From Elysia chlorotica (lineage: Eukaryota > Mollusca > Gastropoda > Plakobranchidae): DNA of 64,000 nt. A program made the translations under genes and the position numbers. Positions 27,001-37,450 of this stretch are shown one piece after another (position 1 is the stretch's first letter; each line of letters starts with the position of its first letter). Below the pieces are notes generated by a model. It had not been told where the DNA came from. It was given only the letters and a program-made list of their open reading frames with translations, and did no database searches. Location of the stretch: NCBI GenBank assembly GCA_003991915.1, contig RQTK01000150.1:574220-638219 (forward strand), given 5' to 3'.

Positions 27001-30000
27001 GGCCCTCTGTCAAACAAGATCTGATAGTCAGAGGAATTTAAAGGTGGCATTGGAATACTTCAAGCAAATAGCAATTATATTGAATAAACATGTATGCATT
27101 TATTTAATATATCATATATGATAAAGTCGCTCTCCTGTAAATATGATATTAAAGTAGACAACAACAAAATAGTGTACAACACAGGCATATAATTAACATA
27201 AATCATGTAAACCCAGATTTCCAGGTTATAATATAAATGCATGCTCTTACAGGGTATCCAAGTAAAATTTGATCTTCAAAAAAAAAAAAAAATACAAAAC
27301 TGCATGCTTTGATCTCCCCTTCCCCCCCTAACAGATTTCTAATTTTGTTGGATTAATTTCTACTTTCTTAATCCCCTGTACTCCCTGCCAGATTCCTGAT
27401 ATTGTCATCTTGTATTTTCGATCAATTCTGCTTGTATTAAAACAAAACAAAACAAAATTAAATAATTAAAGCAATACATTGTTGTCTTTTTAAAGCACTT
27501 ACGAAAAATTCAAATCTCTCTCACACATTACAGTATTGAAAAGCCATATTGAAAAATATAGCTGTCTCTTATATGTATCAAATGAGCTTTGTTAATTGCT
27601 ATTATTTCAATAAATATATGGTAAAATTGTAAAAAAAATAGAATCCTATTAAAAACATCATTGATGTTCACATAAGCTTTGAGAAAGGAAAACCCTTCAT
27701 TATAAAAAGCTCATGTAGTTTCTCTAGCCACCATGCGGCCCTCTGTCAAACAAGTACTGCTGGTCAGAGGAATTTAAAGGTGGCATTGGAATAATTTAAT
27801 TGTTCAAGCAAATGGCAATTATATGGAATAAATATGTGTGCATTCATTTAATATATGATATAATAAAGTCGCTATCCTGTAAATATGATGTTAAAATAGA
27901 CAAAAAGATTGTGTACTACACAGGGATATAATTAATGTAGATCATGTAAACCCAGCTTTCCAGGTTATATTTTAAATGCATGTTCTTACAGGGTATCCAA
28001 GTAATTTTGATCTTTTAAAAAACCTGCATGGTTTGGTGCCCCCACCCCCCTTTCTCTTCCTACCAGATTTCTAATTTTGTTTAATTAATTTCTACTTTCT
28101 TAATGTAAATGAATAGAATGATTCTACTAAAAACTTCATTGATGTTCACATAAGCTTTAAGAAAGGAAAATCCTTCATTGTAAAAATCTCATGTAGTTTC
28201 TCTAGCCACAATGCGGCCCTCTGTCAAACAAGCACTGCTGGTCAGAGGAATTTAGAAGTGGCTCGGAATGTCAGTGAATACAGACGGCAAATACAGAGTT
28301 AAATACTCAACGCATTAATTAATAGAAATGTCTGATTTTGAGCAACCCCCCCCCCCTCCTTCTCACTCTCTTCCTACCAGATTTCTCTTTTTGTCAACTT
28401 TTAATTTTTTTATCCTAGTTGTATCTTTCCAAAAAATTAAAGCAAAAATACATTATTATTGTCTTTAAAGCACTTTAAAAATTCATATATATCTCAAGCA
28501 TTACAGTATTGAAAAGCGATATTGAAAAATATAGCTGTGCATACAAAATCAGGATTATTTATGTAACACTAAGTTTAAATAATAGCTAACTTTGCATAGA
28601 TAAGTTTTATAACATGTTAGAGTGCACAAAATTTGTGTTCTATACAGGAATAGAATAATTATAATTACTAACAAAACTCACAAAGATCATTTGTAACTAA
28701 TTACTCCCATAATCCCATATAAAAGACTCTTGTTAGAAATTCGAAGTATTTTCACCCGTGTAAAAAAGCTGCATGTTCACACTGGGCTTCTACACAATAT
28801 GCCCGATTCCTCATTTTTTCCAAAAACAAATGTATATATCTATAGATAAGATTAGCTTTGTTTAAAATTATTATTTTTTAAATAAAAATAGGGTAACATT
28901 GTAAATCAATAGAATGATTCTATAAAAAACATCATTGATGTTCACATAAGCTTTGATAAAGGAAAATCCTTCGTTGGTAAAAAGCTCATGTAGTTTCTGT
29001 AGCCACCATGCGGCCCTCTGTCAAACAAGCACTGCTGGTCAGAGGAATTTAAAAGTGGCATAAGGAAAATAAAGGGAGGAACATAATAAACATTTAATAA
29101 AACTGACATAATTATGAGTGTGCTAATCAAGCCAATGTCTTACAAAAATCTTGCGAGCCTTGTCCCAAAAGCACAGCTAAGGTCTTGCCAATAAATGCCT
29201 TACTTTTAAAAACTATTCTTCAGACCCTACTTTTCCATCATTTTTTATATTAATTAGCAAATCAGGTTTACAAAGAATGCATGAAAGATTGTACAGATCA
29301 GTTGCACCAGAACAAAATTGTATATACAGTTTTAGCCTGCAGTGTTATTATCTACAAAATAGTTTTGAATGTATAATCAATTTATAAATAATTAACATTA
29401 GAAGTTTGAGTATTTGAACGTAGTAATATTTTTTTAAAGCGGCATAGCAGCAGCAAAAGTAGTAGTAGTAGTATAATCAATTAAATGTGAATGTCGCAGT
29501 GGAGCTTGGTATAAATGGTAAACAATGCAAGGCACCAAAACTTTTTGTTTATGTATGGGTTGGCAACTCTACTTTATTCAGTTAATATTTCGTTTTTTTT
29601 TTTTACATTTGATCTAATGTAGACCGCAAAACTGGAAAAGAAATACTTTAAAATGATAATTTTAATTAAAACGTTTGTCTCATTCTTCAGCTTTTGTTTT
29701 TTGTCAGACTATGGCATCAGGATGGGACAGCAGTATCCACCAAACGCCTCTGATTGGTCAGCATGTCGACCACGGCCGGCGATCTAGTACCTACCCATGG
29801 CATTGTGACATGGATGCTTCCTGCTTGCTTTCTTTCATCTTTGTCATCTACTGGGACAACCAGTACATTCTAATTTCTACATTGAACGCAACAATATATA
29901 CAGTCCTTGACCATCGCTCTTTCAAAAATTAGGGCGGATATACTCTCAACTCATTTCCAAACCAGTTTCTTCTCACTCCTTAATCTCATCTCCACAGCAA

Positions 30001-30691
30001 TTGTCGTGTGCTAGACTAGATGTTTACATTGTTTCTTAGCGTCCAACGCCAGCACAGCATATCTATAGGCTATATTGTGGATGGATCCCAAGACTTCACG
30101 TCTTTGAACAAAAATGTTTTTAACCTCTTCGTGATCTATGGCCTATATGATGTAGCCTACTTGGTACCGTGGCAGGGCATGATAAATTGCTCTAAAAGCA
30201 TAAAAATAACTCACAGTGTGGCACGAATGGGTCGATGTGCTGCCTGTGGGGATATATGAATCGTCGATGGCTGGGCAAGACCTCCAGTAGACCAACGCCT
30301 ATCAGTGCTCAAAAAAATTTGACACAATGACAGGTTTCGCCTTCTACTGACTAGTCACTACTGGTTGTGTTGTTGACCTCATATACGTAACCCATAGTCT
30401 ACAATGTGGCATCAAATTCAATTGCAAAGATCTAGTCTTGAGACCTGTCACCGTATGGTTTTTCATCAGGAACTGAATTGTGACAGGAGACACAAGGTAT
30501 CTAGATTTAGGGCTAGAACGTGTTCAAGGGGTGTTGAAAGATGGAAGCTGTAGATTCTATAATCAAATTTAAAGTTAACAAACAGCTCACCATGCGTCGG
30601 CTATAAAATGTTGGCGAGCATGTAGATTTAGATCTATATTCCAAAGTTAAAGATTCTCTTAATCAAAACTAATGTTCTTACCCCAGAACAT
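18071..30691 (-). CDS. FKBP46-like: Nuclear FK506-binding protein (nucleoplasmin-like, FKBP39/46 type), multi-exon
   Basis: Nuclear peptidyl-prolyl isomerase and histone-chaperone-type immunophilin. Exons (all minus): 30682-30691 (MFW plus one base), 26734-26820, 26252-26398, 25654-25731, 24557-24607, 24096-24205, 23231-23245, 22791-22820, 21933-22180, 21251-21322, 20703-20837, 20255-20384, 18737-18785, 18071-18149 (stop TAG). The total is about 413 residues, normal for the family. The N-terminus starts MFWG and continues as a nucleoplasmin-like core (QAFHVSMAALDLNG, HLTGYLALDVDD). Acidic tracts follow (NDDEDDED, EDDDEDIDDEEEDDIDSDE), then lysine-rich stretches including the basic cluster KKKRKRKKKNK. 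The C-terminal FKBP domain keeps the drug- and proline-pocket residues: SVYYVG, RFDS, PFRFRL, EVIKGWD, NQGYG, LVFEVEL. Most early introns are phase 1. The join from 24096 to 23245 is out of phase, so a small exon is missed or an alternative donor four bases on (GTGTGG at 24091) is used. It converges with the sphingomyelinase-like gene. Confidence 0.93.
21490..21715. repeat. Interspersed repeat, copy 2 (relative at 10590-10797)
   Basis: Located in an FKBP intron. Ordered similarity to 10590-10797 covers 'aaaaaggttccat', 'aaaattagaa', 'tgcacc', 'acagaaaaatc', 'cttat', 'attgcattt' and 'gtgcaaaa'. No terminal repeats or coding capacity were seen. Confidence 0.55.
23231..23245 (-). CDS. 15-nt acidic microexon of the FKBP gene
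   Basis: Between a TTTTCAG acceptor and a GTAAGT donor. It encodes DDFDE once joined to a preceding G, and enters and leaves in phase 1. It is one of a run of small acidic phase-1 exons (the next, 22791-22820, is 30 nt) that could be skipped without breaking the frame. Confidence 0.75.
25015..25290 (+). other. 91-residue open frame inside an FKBP intron, unrecognised
   Basis: An uninterrupted frame opposite in strand to the FKBP gene, with varied composition and no simple repeat. No domain, splice context or poly(A) signal supports it as a gene. It may be chance or a fragment of an unknown mobile element. Confidence 0.15.
26932..29060. repeat. Four-copy imperfect repeat array in FKBP intron 1
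   Basis: Four copies begin with 'cataagctt' near 26932, 27670, 28148 and 28944. Each contains 'gcggccctctgtcaaaca' (the second after 'accat' or 'acaat') followed by 'gaggaattta'. Copies 1 and 2 also share a long tail including 'acagggtatccaagtaa', a C-rich run and 'atttctactttcttaat'. Copies 1 and 3 share 'cattacagtattgaaaag' and 'atattgaaaaatatagctg'. Spacing varies (about 738, 478 and 796 bases), so deletions or insertions followed the duplications. Confidence 0.9.
30035..30105 (-). repeat. SINE tail fragment, minus orientation
   Basis: It contains 'ttagcgtccaacgccagc', 'tataggctatattgtgga' and 'tggatcccaagact', the reverse of the shared SINE tail. It lies about 600 bases 3' of the first FKBP coding exon, inside intron 1. 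Confidence 0.75.
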
Positions 30692-31240
30692 GTTGTCAGA
30701 GCACTCTTGAATCTTGACCATGCTTTGGTGAGCTGGTTAGTGTTACACCAGCAAGGGCTGCAAGCAAGTAAGCAATGGCCTGGTTCTTGTTTCGATTTCG
30801 ACCGATTTCACCGGCAAAATAGGAACAGTGTTTATAGGTATGGCCAGTCATGAGAAAAGATATGACACAATGTAGTCTGCCCTTCTCACCCGACCCACTT
30901 TTTCAATATGAATTTTGCTTCATAATAACCTAGATACATTTAAAAATCAGATGTAAGGTCTAAATAGCTTTTTGCTATTTTTACAATGTACATTTATACA
31001 ATAGTGTTCGTTTATATGTTAGCACATTTTATAAACATTCTTTCTTATGCTGTATAAGATTAAAAGCACTGGTGATATAAAGATAATGTAACTAGTTTTA
31101 AAGCGTAGTCTGTGTATAATTCTATTAATTTTCATTGTGGTGTCTCACTATTATTGTAATGTAATTTCTTTTGAAGATGTCACATTCAACATTATATATT
31201 TTCGATGTAACACACATTGAATGAATAAATTTGAATTTGA
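30692..31240. other. Region upstream of the FKBP start codon
   Basis: Should contain the 5' UTR and promoter of the minus-strand FKBP gene. No clear TATA box or strong GC enrichment was recognised. Confidence 0.4.
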
Positions 31241-31248
31241 ATTTGAAT

Positions 31249-31330
31249 AAAATTATATTGACATTTTAACTAAAAATGAGTTATATTTACACGCATGCAG
31301 GAGTCATAATATTAATATAATTGTTCGATT
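31249..31330. repeat. Direct repeat partner of 31961-32045
   Basis: 'attgacattttaactaaaaa', 'gag-tatatttacac-catgca' and a following 'gtca' match the block at 31961-32045, about 710 bases away in the same orientation. The latter lies downstream of a reverse transcriptase fragment, so both may be element 3' UTR. Confidence 0.6.
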
Positions 31331-31740
31331 CCTAAATACCATCCTTACACACTCAGTAAAATCTAGCTTTATGATTAGGCCTCTACTAATGTGATTCAAA
31401 AGAGAAGAAGCCTTTCAAGATGTTAAAATTTTTACTGACGATTACAATTTACTAATTGTCTTCAGATCAGTTCTCCTTTTTATCTCGCATAAATTAAAAA
31501 CAAATTAAGTTTAAATAAAAGACATATTTTGATAAAATATGTATATTACTGTCTTCCAAACCCATATCATCTTCTACAGTCATTTTAAATTTTGAAAAGT
31601 TCGGTCTCCAACTTTTCATAGCTTGTTTTGAAAGTAGGCTTTGATAGAAAAAAATAATTCAAAATTGAAATATAATTATAGGCACGTGTCCTATCGATCC
31701 CCACGTGACTCAGGCCTACCGTTTCTCAAGAGCTTAACCT

Positions 31741-31753
31741 CTCTTTCTCTCCC

Positions 31754-31786
<33 letters not shown>

Positions 31787-31788
31787 TT
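31741..31788. repeat. (CT)n-rich tract
   Basis: CT repeats with CCCT interruptions, ending directly at the start of a reverse transcriptase fragment. Confidence 0.9.
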
Positions 31789-31790
31789 TA

Positions 31791-32180
31791 GATCACTGGG
31801 CAGGATATTCTCAGGCAAGACGACGAGACCAGGTGGTACTCGATCGAGTCCGACTTGGACATTCTCATTTTACTCACGCCTTTCTATTGAGAGATGAAGA
31901 GCCTCCACTGTGTCAAACCTGCAACTGTCAATTGATGTATTTGTATCAAATGCATAAACTATGAAATTATTTTGACATTTTAACTAAAATGAGGTATATT
32001 TACACCCATGCACAATCATTAGTCACATTCTGATTAATTGTCCAGTTTTTTACTGGGGAAAGAAATTAGTACCTGGCTTCAAAGCCACTAGAGAGCATAT
32101 TTACTTATGTTAGTCCTCCTCAGCAAGCCACTAGAGAGTATATTTACTTATGTTAGTCCTTAGCGCCTACTTAGGTACCT
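31791..32180 (+). mobile_element. Non-LTR retrotransposon 3' end fragment (C-terminus of ORF2)
   Basis: The frame reads QARRRDQVVLDRVRLGHSHF, then THAFLLRDEEPPLCQTCNCQ. This is the pattern typical of the C-terminal end of non-LTR reverse transcriptase polyproteins: R..VVL.R.R.GH....TH..LL...EPP.C..C.C. Only this end is present. The following AT-rich stretch has two 43-bp tandem copies of 'agccactagagagNatattt' (near 32083 and 32126). The fragment near 62440-62720 on the other strand shares both the coding part and 'acttatgttagtcct'. Confidence 0.75.
31961..32045. repeat. Direct repeat partner of 31249-31330
   Basis: Shares 'gacattttaactaaaa', 'tatatttacac' and 'catgca' with the upstream copy. 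Confidence 0.6.
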
Positions 32181-32407
32181 GAAGGACATTTAATTTAGTG
32201 TATAATTATAATAAAATGTAACTGTGATAATCCTACACATGGATCTTTTAAACCACTGTATACTTTCAACCAAACTTTTCACGCACAATTCCTATGTTTT
32301 TACTACTCAGAGAGATAAAGAATCACTGTTGCTACTAGTATAATGCATTAACTGTCTTAGAACATCATGGGCACAACAGAGCCGTTACCGTGCTGACGTG
32401 TCGTAAA

Positions 32408-32411
<4 letters not shown>

Positions 32412-32490
<79 letters not shown>
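32412..32490. repeat. (CT)n microsatellite
   Basis: About 75 bases of CT repeats. The apparent open frames across it on both strands are low-complexity. Confidence 0.95.
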
Positions 32491-32492
<2 letters not shown>

Positions 32493-34996
32493 GTGCCTTT
32501 GCATGCCTGTTTGTCTGTATCTCTAACTTTCTCTCCGTCTCTGAGCACGTATTTCCTAAAGGGTATCTAGAATTTACAACGTATGCAAAAGAAATTAAAA
32601 CTCTACAATTTTCACAAAAGTTATCTTTGAAACTAGAATGCCGTTTGTGTCCTCCGTCACCAATGAAGACAAATTTGGAGCAAGTGTTGGCAACTACCCA
32701 GATTGGTTTTCGAAACATTGCGAAAATTAGAAAAAAAATTGTTTTTGTTTTGTATCGACAAGTTAATATAACACCTAAGGCATTGATTATTTTATCAATC
32801 CATGAGCAATTCAATAAAGATAGCTTCACAGTGCCGCCCAATATAATTATTATAAAAAATACCACACAAACAGCATATTGTTTTATAGATGTAAAACTTA
32901 CATACTTTTTTTAAAATATTGATCTGTTAGGCAATAATCGAACTGTGCGATTCGTGAAGACACCGACTCTGTATCGTGAGTAGATACCACCGCTTGTTGG
33001 TCTCAGAATAATTTGTTTTTGAATAACACCATGTTTTTCTCTCGATGCAGTTATTGTGGAAACGTTAGCACCCATTAACCTTTTACGATGAGACCCCCCC
33101 CCCCCTTTTTTTTTTCATAGATACTCGATTTACGAAAAGTTTATTGAAAAAAAGATAGAAAAAATACAAATGATTGAAGAAAAAAAAAGATAAATACGTA
33201 AATGTATAATACATATGTGAGAACTAAGACCAAAAGAGGTTGGATTTTTTTGTGTGCTCAATATTACGAAATCTAATAATTTGAAAGTTTCTCCATGTAA
33301 CATCAACGCGGCGCCCTCGCCGATTATCTCTTCAGTCTTTGAGCATCAACTAAGAGTTTAAAAAGAGAGTGAAAGTATTCTTTTTAATGAGGCATTAATG
33401 GTAAACTATTGTGTTCAAATTACAAATCTACTATTTGAAGGATTGTATCTTAATTTTAAATCAACCTAAACACGAACTAGATGCTGAATTCTCGATGACT
33501 CGTTTTCTTCTTAATCCTCAATCACATGACAAAGAGACAATGATCTAATTTAAGCGATGAGATCACTGGTTGTGATTATTCTAAATGTTAAAAAAGGCAA
33601 TTGATATGGTAACATCAAAAAAATATTTTAACTAGAAAATACAAGGGGGAAAAAACAACAAAACAATAAATAAAAGTAATAACAAACAAAATACAAACAA
33701 ACAAACAAAAGAACAACAACAATTATAACCATTGACAAGTCAGATTCAAGCTTTTGAAAAACATTGTAATTTATTTTATGTGATCATAAACTTAACTTCA
33801 TACCATTACTGTCTTTTTAAGACAAGTAAATCGTTATACAGATAAATTTATAAACTCTTGTAAGAATCGTCCTCACTACATTTATAATCATTTTCTTCAT
33901 AATGGCAATACATCAGAAAGCTAAGCCTGACATAATGTTTCAAACAAGTGATGCACCAAGCTCTTAAAACATATGTAATAAACACCTGAAACTCATGTAT
34001 CAAATGCACAGCACATAATTATTTACATTTCAAAATCTACTGTTGGATAATAAACATACCCTGGTCCTAGTTAAATGTATCCTAAGATTATGATAGGGGT
34101 TCCTATACGATGACAAGTCCCCCAAAATGGCGCCTATCAACTTTAACGTACACTCGCCACATAGAGACAGCAATGACATTCAACATAATAACAGCCATCC
34201 CCAATATTCGTTTCTTTCTCTTTTTTTTTTGTTTGTTTAATAGTTGTTTATTATTTCCACATTTTTACACCAACACAGCCTTTAACTTTTCTTTGTGTTC
34301 CCTCAAGTATATCGGAAAATAAACATAATGTGATGAACATCAATCATTATACATGTACATTGTTTTAAAGCGTCACAAAATCCCTTAAAGGTAGTAAGAA
34401 AATCACTGCGTGCTAACCAGTTAAACGTATGCAAAGACAAAAATAAAGAACAAACTACAACAAAACAGCAAAGCCAAAGAACAAACCCGGCAACAACAGC
34501 TGACATTTATAGTTATGTAATATTCAAAAGTTAATATTATTATTATTATGTACAAGGCGTGTACAGTAAAGGTCGAACCAATACTCCCTATCAATAGACT
34601 ATGAGCATTCTGATCAAATTGAAGTTAACTATTATTCAAGAACCCCGTTTGGCAAAAAGTCGAACATTTTAAAAATTTCACGTAGACAACGTGAACCAAA
34701 TAACGTCTTGACTTTCAAATAACAAGGATAGTGTGAAAACAACACTAATGACTGCATTAAACAATCTTTATCTCACCATCCCATCATAGTAAGCCTGTCC
34801 TAAACTTGCAATTACAATTTTTAGGCAATGTGGACAACAATATTTAAATAAACACAGTATTCTTAGAGAGGATTTCACTACTTAATGATAATCAGTATCA
34901 TAATCATAATGAGAAAAAAATAAGTGATACAAATTAATTGTCTGATTCTTAGAAACCCCCATTTCATGTATTGAAGAAGGCACTAAGGAACGTCGT
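32491..34996. other. No gene seen
   Basis: AT-rich sequence with several A, T and C homopolymer runs (for example C then T at 33092-33115). No coding or RNA feature could be supported. Confidence 0.5.
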
Positions 34997-35004
34997 CTAC
35001 CTAA

Positions 35005-35022
35005 AACAACAACAACAGCAAG

Positions 35023-35066
<44 letters not shown>

Positions 35067-35067
35067 A
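35005..35067. repeat. (AAC)n microsatellite
   Basis: AAC trinucleotide run. Confidence 0.9.
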
Positions 35068-35399
35068 ATAAAAAAACAACAATATCATTCTCTTAATAAT
35101 ATTGTGAAGCATAAAAAAAACTAAAGATCCTGTCTAGTCCACAATTTTTGTATCAAGCAGCAAAAAAAAAAAAAAAAAAAATTACAAAATATTCTGTATA
35201 CTTTTTCTGTGACAGCGACTTAAGTTACCTGTATTTTCTTTCAATAAAAACTTAAAGTATATTTCTTAAACCAAAAGACACACTATAGCTTAGGACATCT
35301 TGGTATCAAAGACCGATACAGAAAGAGGAGTTTCAATTAAAGCCTTATACTTTTTCTCTCTGTTTCCCATTCCTAAAATCGACCAATCCCCCCCCTTTT

Positions 35400-35681
35400 T
35401 TTTTTTCTCTCTCGGCCGTTCTCTGCATCTGTCTCTCTGTCTCTCTCCCAGTCTGTCTCTCGGTATCTGTCTCTGTCTCTGTCTCTCTGTATCTGTCTCT
35501 GTCTCTGTCTGTCTCTGTATCTGTCTCTATCGCCCTTTCTTATTATCATCTACTCCCCCTTATTATTTTCCTCCCTCTTTCTCTCTATCTTTTTATTCTA
35601 CCCCTTCTCTCTTTCTATTTCTCTTCACCCTCCCCCCCTTTCTCTCTCTCCATCTCCTTTTTCTCTTTTAACACATCTCTT

Positions 35682-35722
<41 letters not shown>
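35400..35722. repeat. CT/GTCTCT-rich pyrimidine block
   Basis: More than 300 bases of pyrimidine-rich sequence mixing CT, TGTCTC and TATCTG words, ending in a pure CT run (about 35690-35722). It gives false Ser/Leu-rich open frames. Confidence 0.9.
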
Positions 35723-35725
<3 letters not shown>

Positions 35726-36144
35726 ACTTGTAGCAATATGACTTGTGACAAATCTTTATTTTTTCAAACGGCTAAGAAAACAATGGTGCGAGAAATTGCT
35801 GTACCATTAACAGAAGATACAGGTACATTTTTAATGAGAGATTGGTGGTTCCTTGAGAGAGCGACAAAGCTTGTTTTCCACATGAGATAGGCTACGTCAC
35901 GTGTGGGTCATTCCTGGCCTTGACTGAGCCATCTTTCCATTCTGTGGATGAGAAGCAGATAAAGTGTGTGAACATTTTTGAAAAAAACAACAACATAAGA
36001 AAACAAGATGACTGAAAGCTTATAAAAAATTTGCCTAATAAAACTTAAGTTGGAGTTGTCCTTTTTTGTTTGTTATTTTTATTATTATTTTTTTTGCTTT
36101 TGCTACATTCCTGAAACCTCAAAAGTTAAAAGGGTTGATGTATT

Positions 36145-36148
<4 letters not shown>

Positions 36149-36229
<81 letters not shown>

Positions 36230-36237
36230 TTGTATCC

Positions 36238-36273
<36 letters not shown>

Positions 36274-36300
36274 TTTCCCTCTCTCTACCTGTCTGTGTCT
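36149..36300. repeat. (CT)n microsatellite
   Basis: About 75 bases of pure CT followed by an interrupted CT tract. Confidence 0.95.
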
Positions 36301-37344
36301 CTCATGCGTCCAAATCATTTTTATTTTTGTGTTCAAAATTAACAAAACACAATTAAAAGAAAACTGAAACCAACAAAGATTGTCAGTTTTCTTTTGAATG
36401 ATACACGGTGTCATTGATTTTTGTTGTTGTTGTTTAGCTTAGGACATTACAAATACACTTGGTACATTAATGACTAAGACTTGAAATTTACTAAAGGGCT
36501 AAATATCTTTCTTGAATAGAATAAATCAAAATTCAACATTTATTTTTTTTTTAAATTTTTTTTTTTTTTTTATGAAAACAGTCCATTAAAATCTACCCTC
36601 GTACTCTCTGATAGACTATTAATTTTTACAGTAACAATGTGGCCCCGTTTTCGATTACAGGCCACGAAAAAAAATGACGGGGTTATTCCCCGCTGATTGT
36701 GGCCTGTGCCTATTTTAAACTAGAATCTATTTCTAGGACCATTTCCTGAGCAGGGGAAGAAGATAGACGCCTTCCTCAATAATTATTACTTTCGTTATTA
36801 CTTTGTGTCGCTTGCGAAAGACAACAGTCTTCATAGAACAGATATGTAAACCTGGCAAATCTATAGGTGATTGCTACAGTTACTTTCAACATTTCAAGAC
36901 ATTTTCTTTCACGGTAGGCCTATTTCTCAAACTGAATGTAATGATCTTTATTTATAATGTATCGAAATACATACTGTGTAAGATAATGCGAATGGCTTAC
37001 TTTAGCGAAGCCATAGCCAGCTGGTTTCTTAACTACTTACGAAATTCTCTTTTAATTATTTTTTCAACGACCACAATGTCTCCATTACTGCTTTAATATG
37101 TACTGAATTTTTTGTCAAACCATCATTTTTACATCCCAAAATCTTTAATAATTCAATGAGCACCATTGTTTTTCAACGAGAGCTTGATCCTTATGTTTCT
37201 TTTTACAGCACTGGCTCTCGACAGAGGCTTAATCTAAGAATGGGACCGCTCAGCCTTGTTAGAAATTAATATTTGGTTAGAGAGAGGCAGGAAGCGGAAC
37301 CCTCTCCTTGTTTAATAAACACCCCAAGATCTCAGGAAATATCC

Positions 37345-37450
37345 CATGATACGGCGATTGTAGCTTGAACGCGATAGCGAACAAGGTGGCTCGAGCGGGA
37401 TTTGAATCGGGGAAGCGGCTCACGCTCTAACCTCAATGCCACAACGCCCC
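37345..37450 (-). repeat. tRNA-like SINE head, minus orientation
   Basis: On the minus strand: 'gttgtggcattgaggttag' (A-box-like) followed about 30 bases later by CCGATTCAAATCCCG (B-box-like), the spacing expected of a tRNA-derived Pol III promoter. Flanking bases do not complete a tRNA cloverleaf, so this is a SINE head and not a tRNA gene. It differs from the head at 60630. Confidence 0.55.

Noticed and set aside
28942..29130. Small protein from the FKBP intron array
   Set aside because: The frame is open in only one of the four copies; the others have stops at the same place.
32357..32914. Ser/Leu-rich and Arg/Glu-rich open frames (also near 35300, 36050, 54787, 55678, 59131, 63030)
   Set aside because: All run through CT/GA repeats. 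Both strands stay open only because the dinucleotide lacks stop codons.
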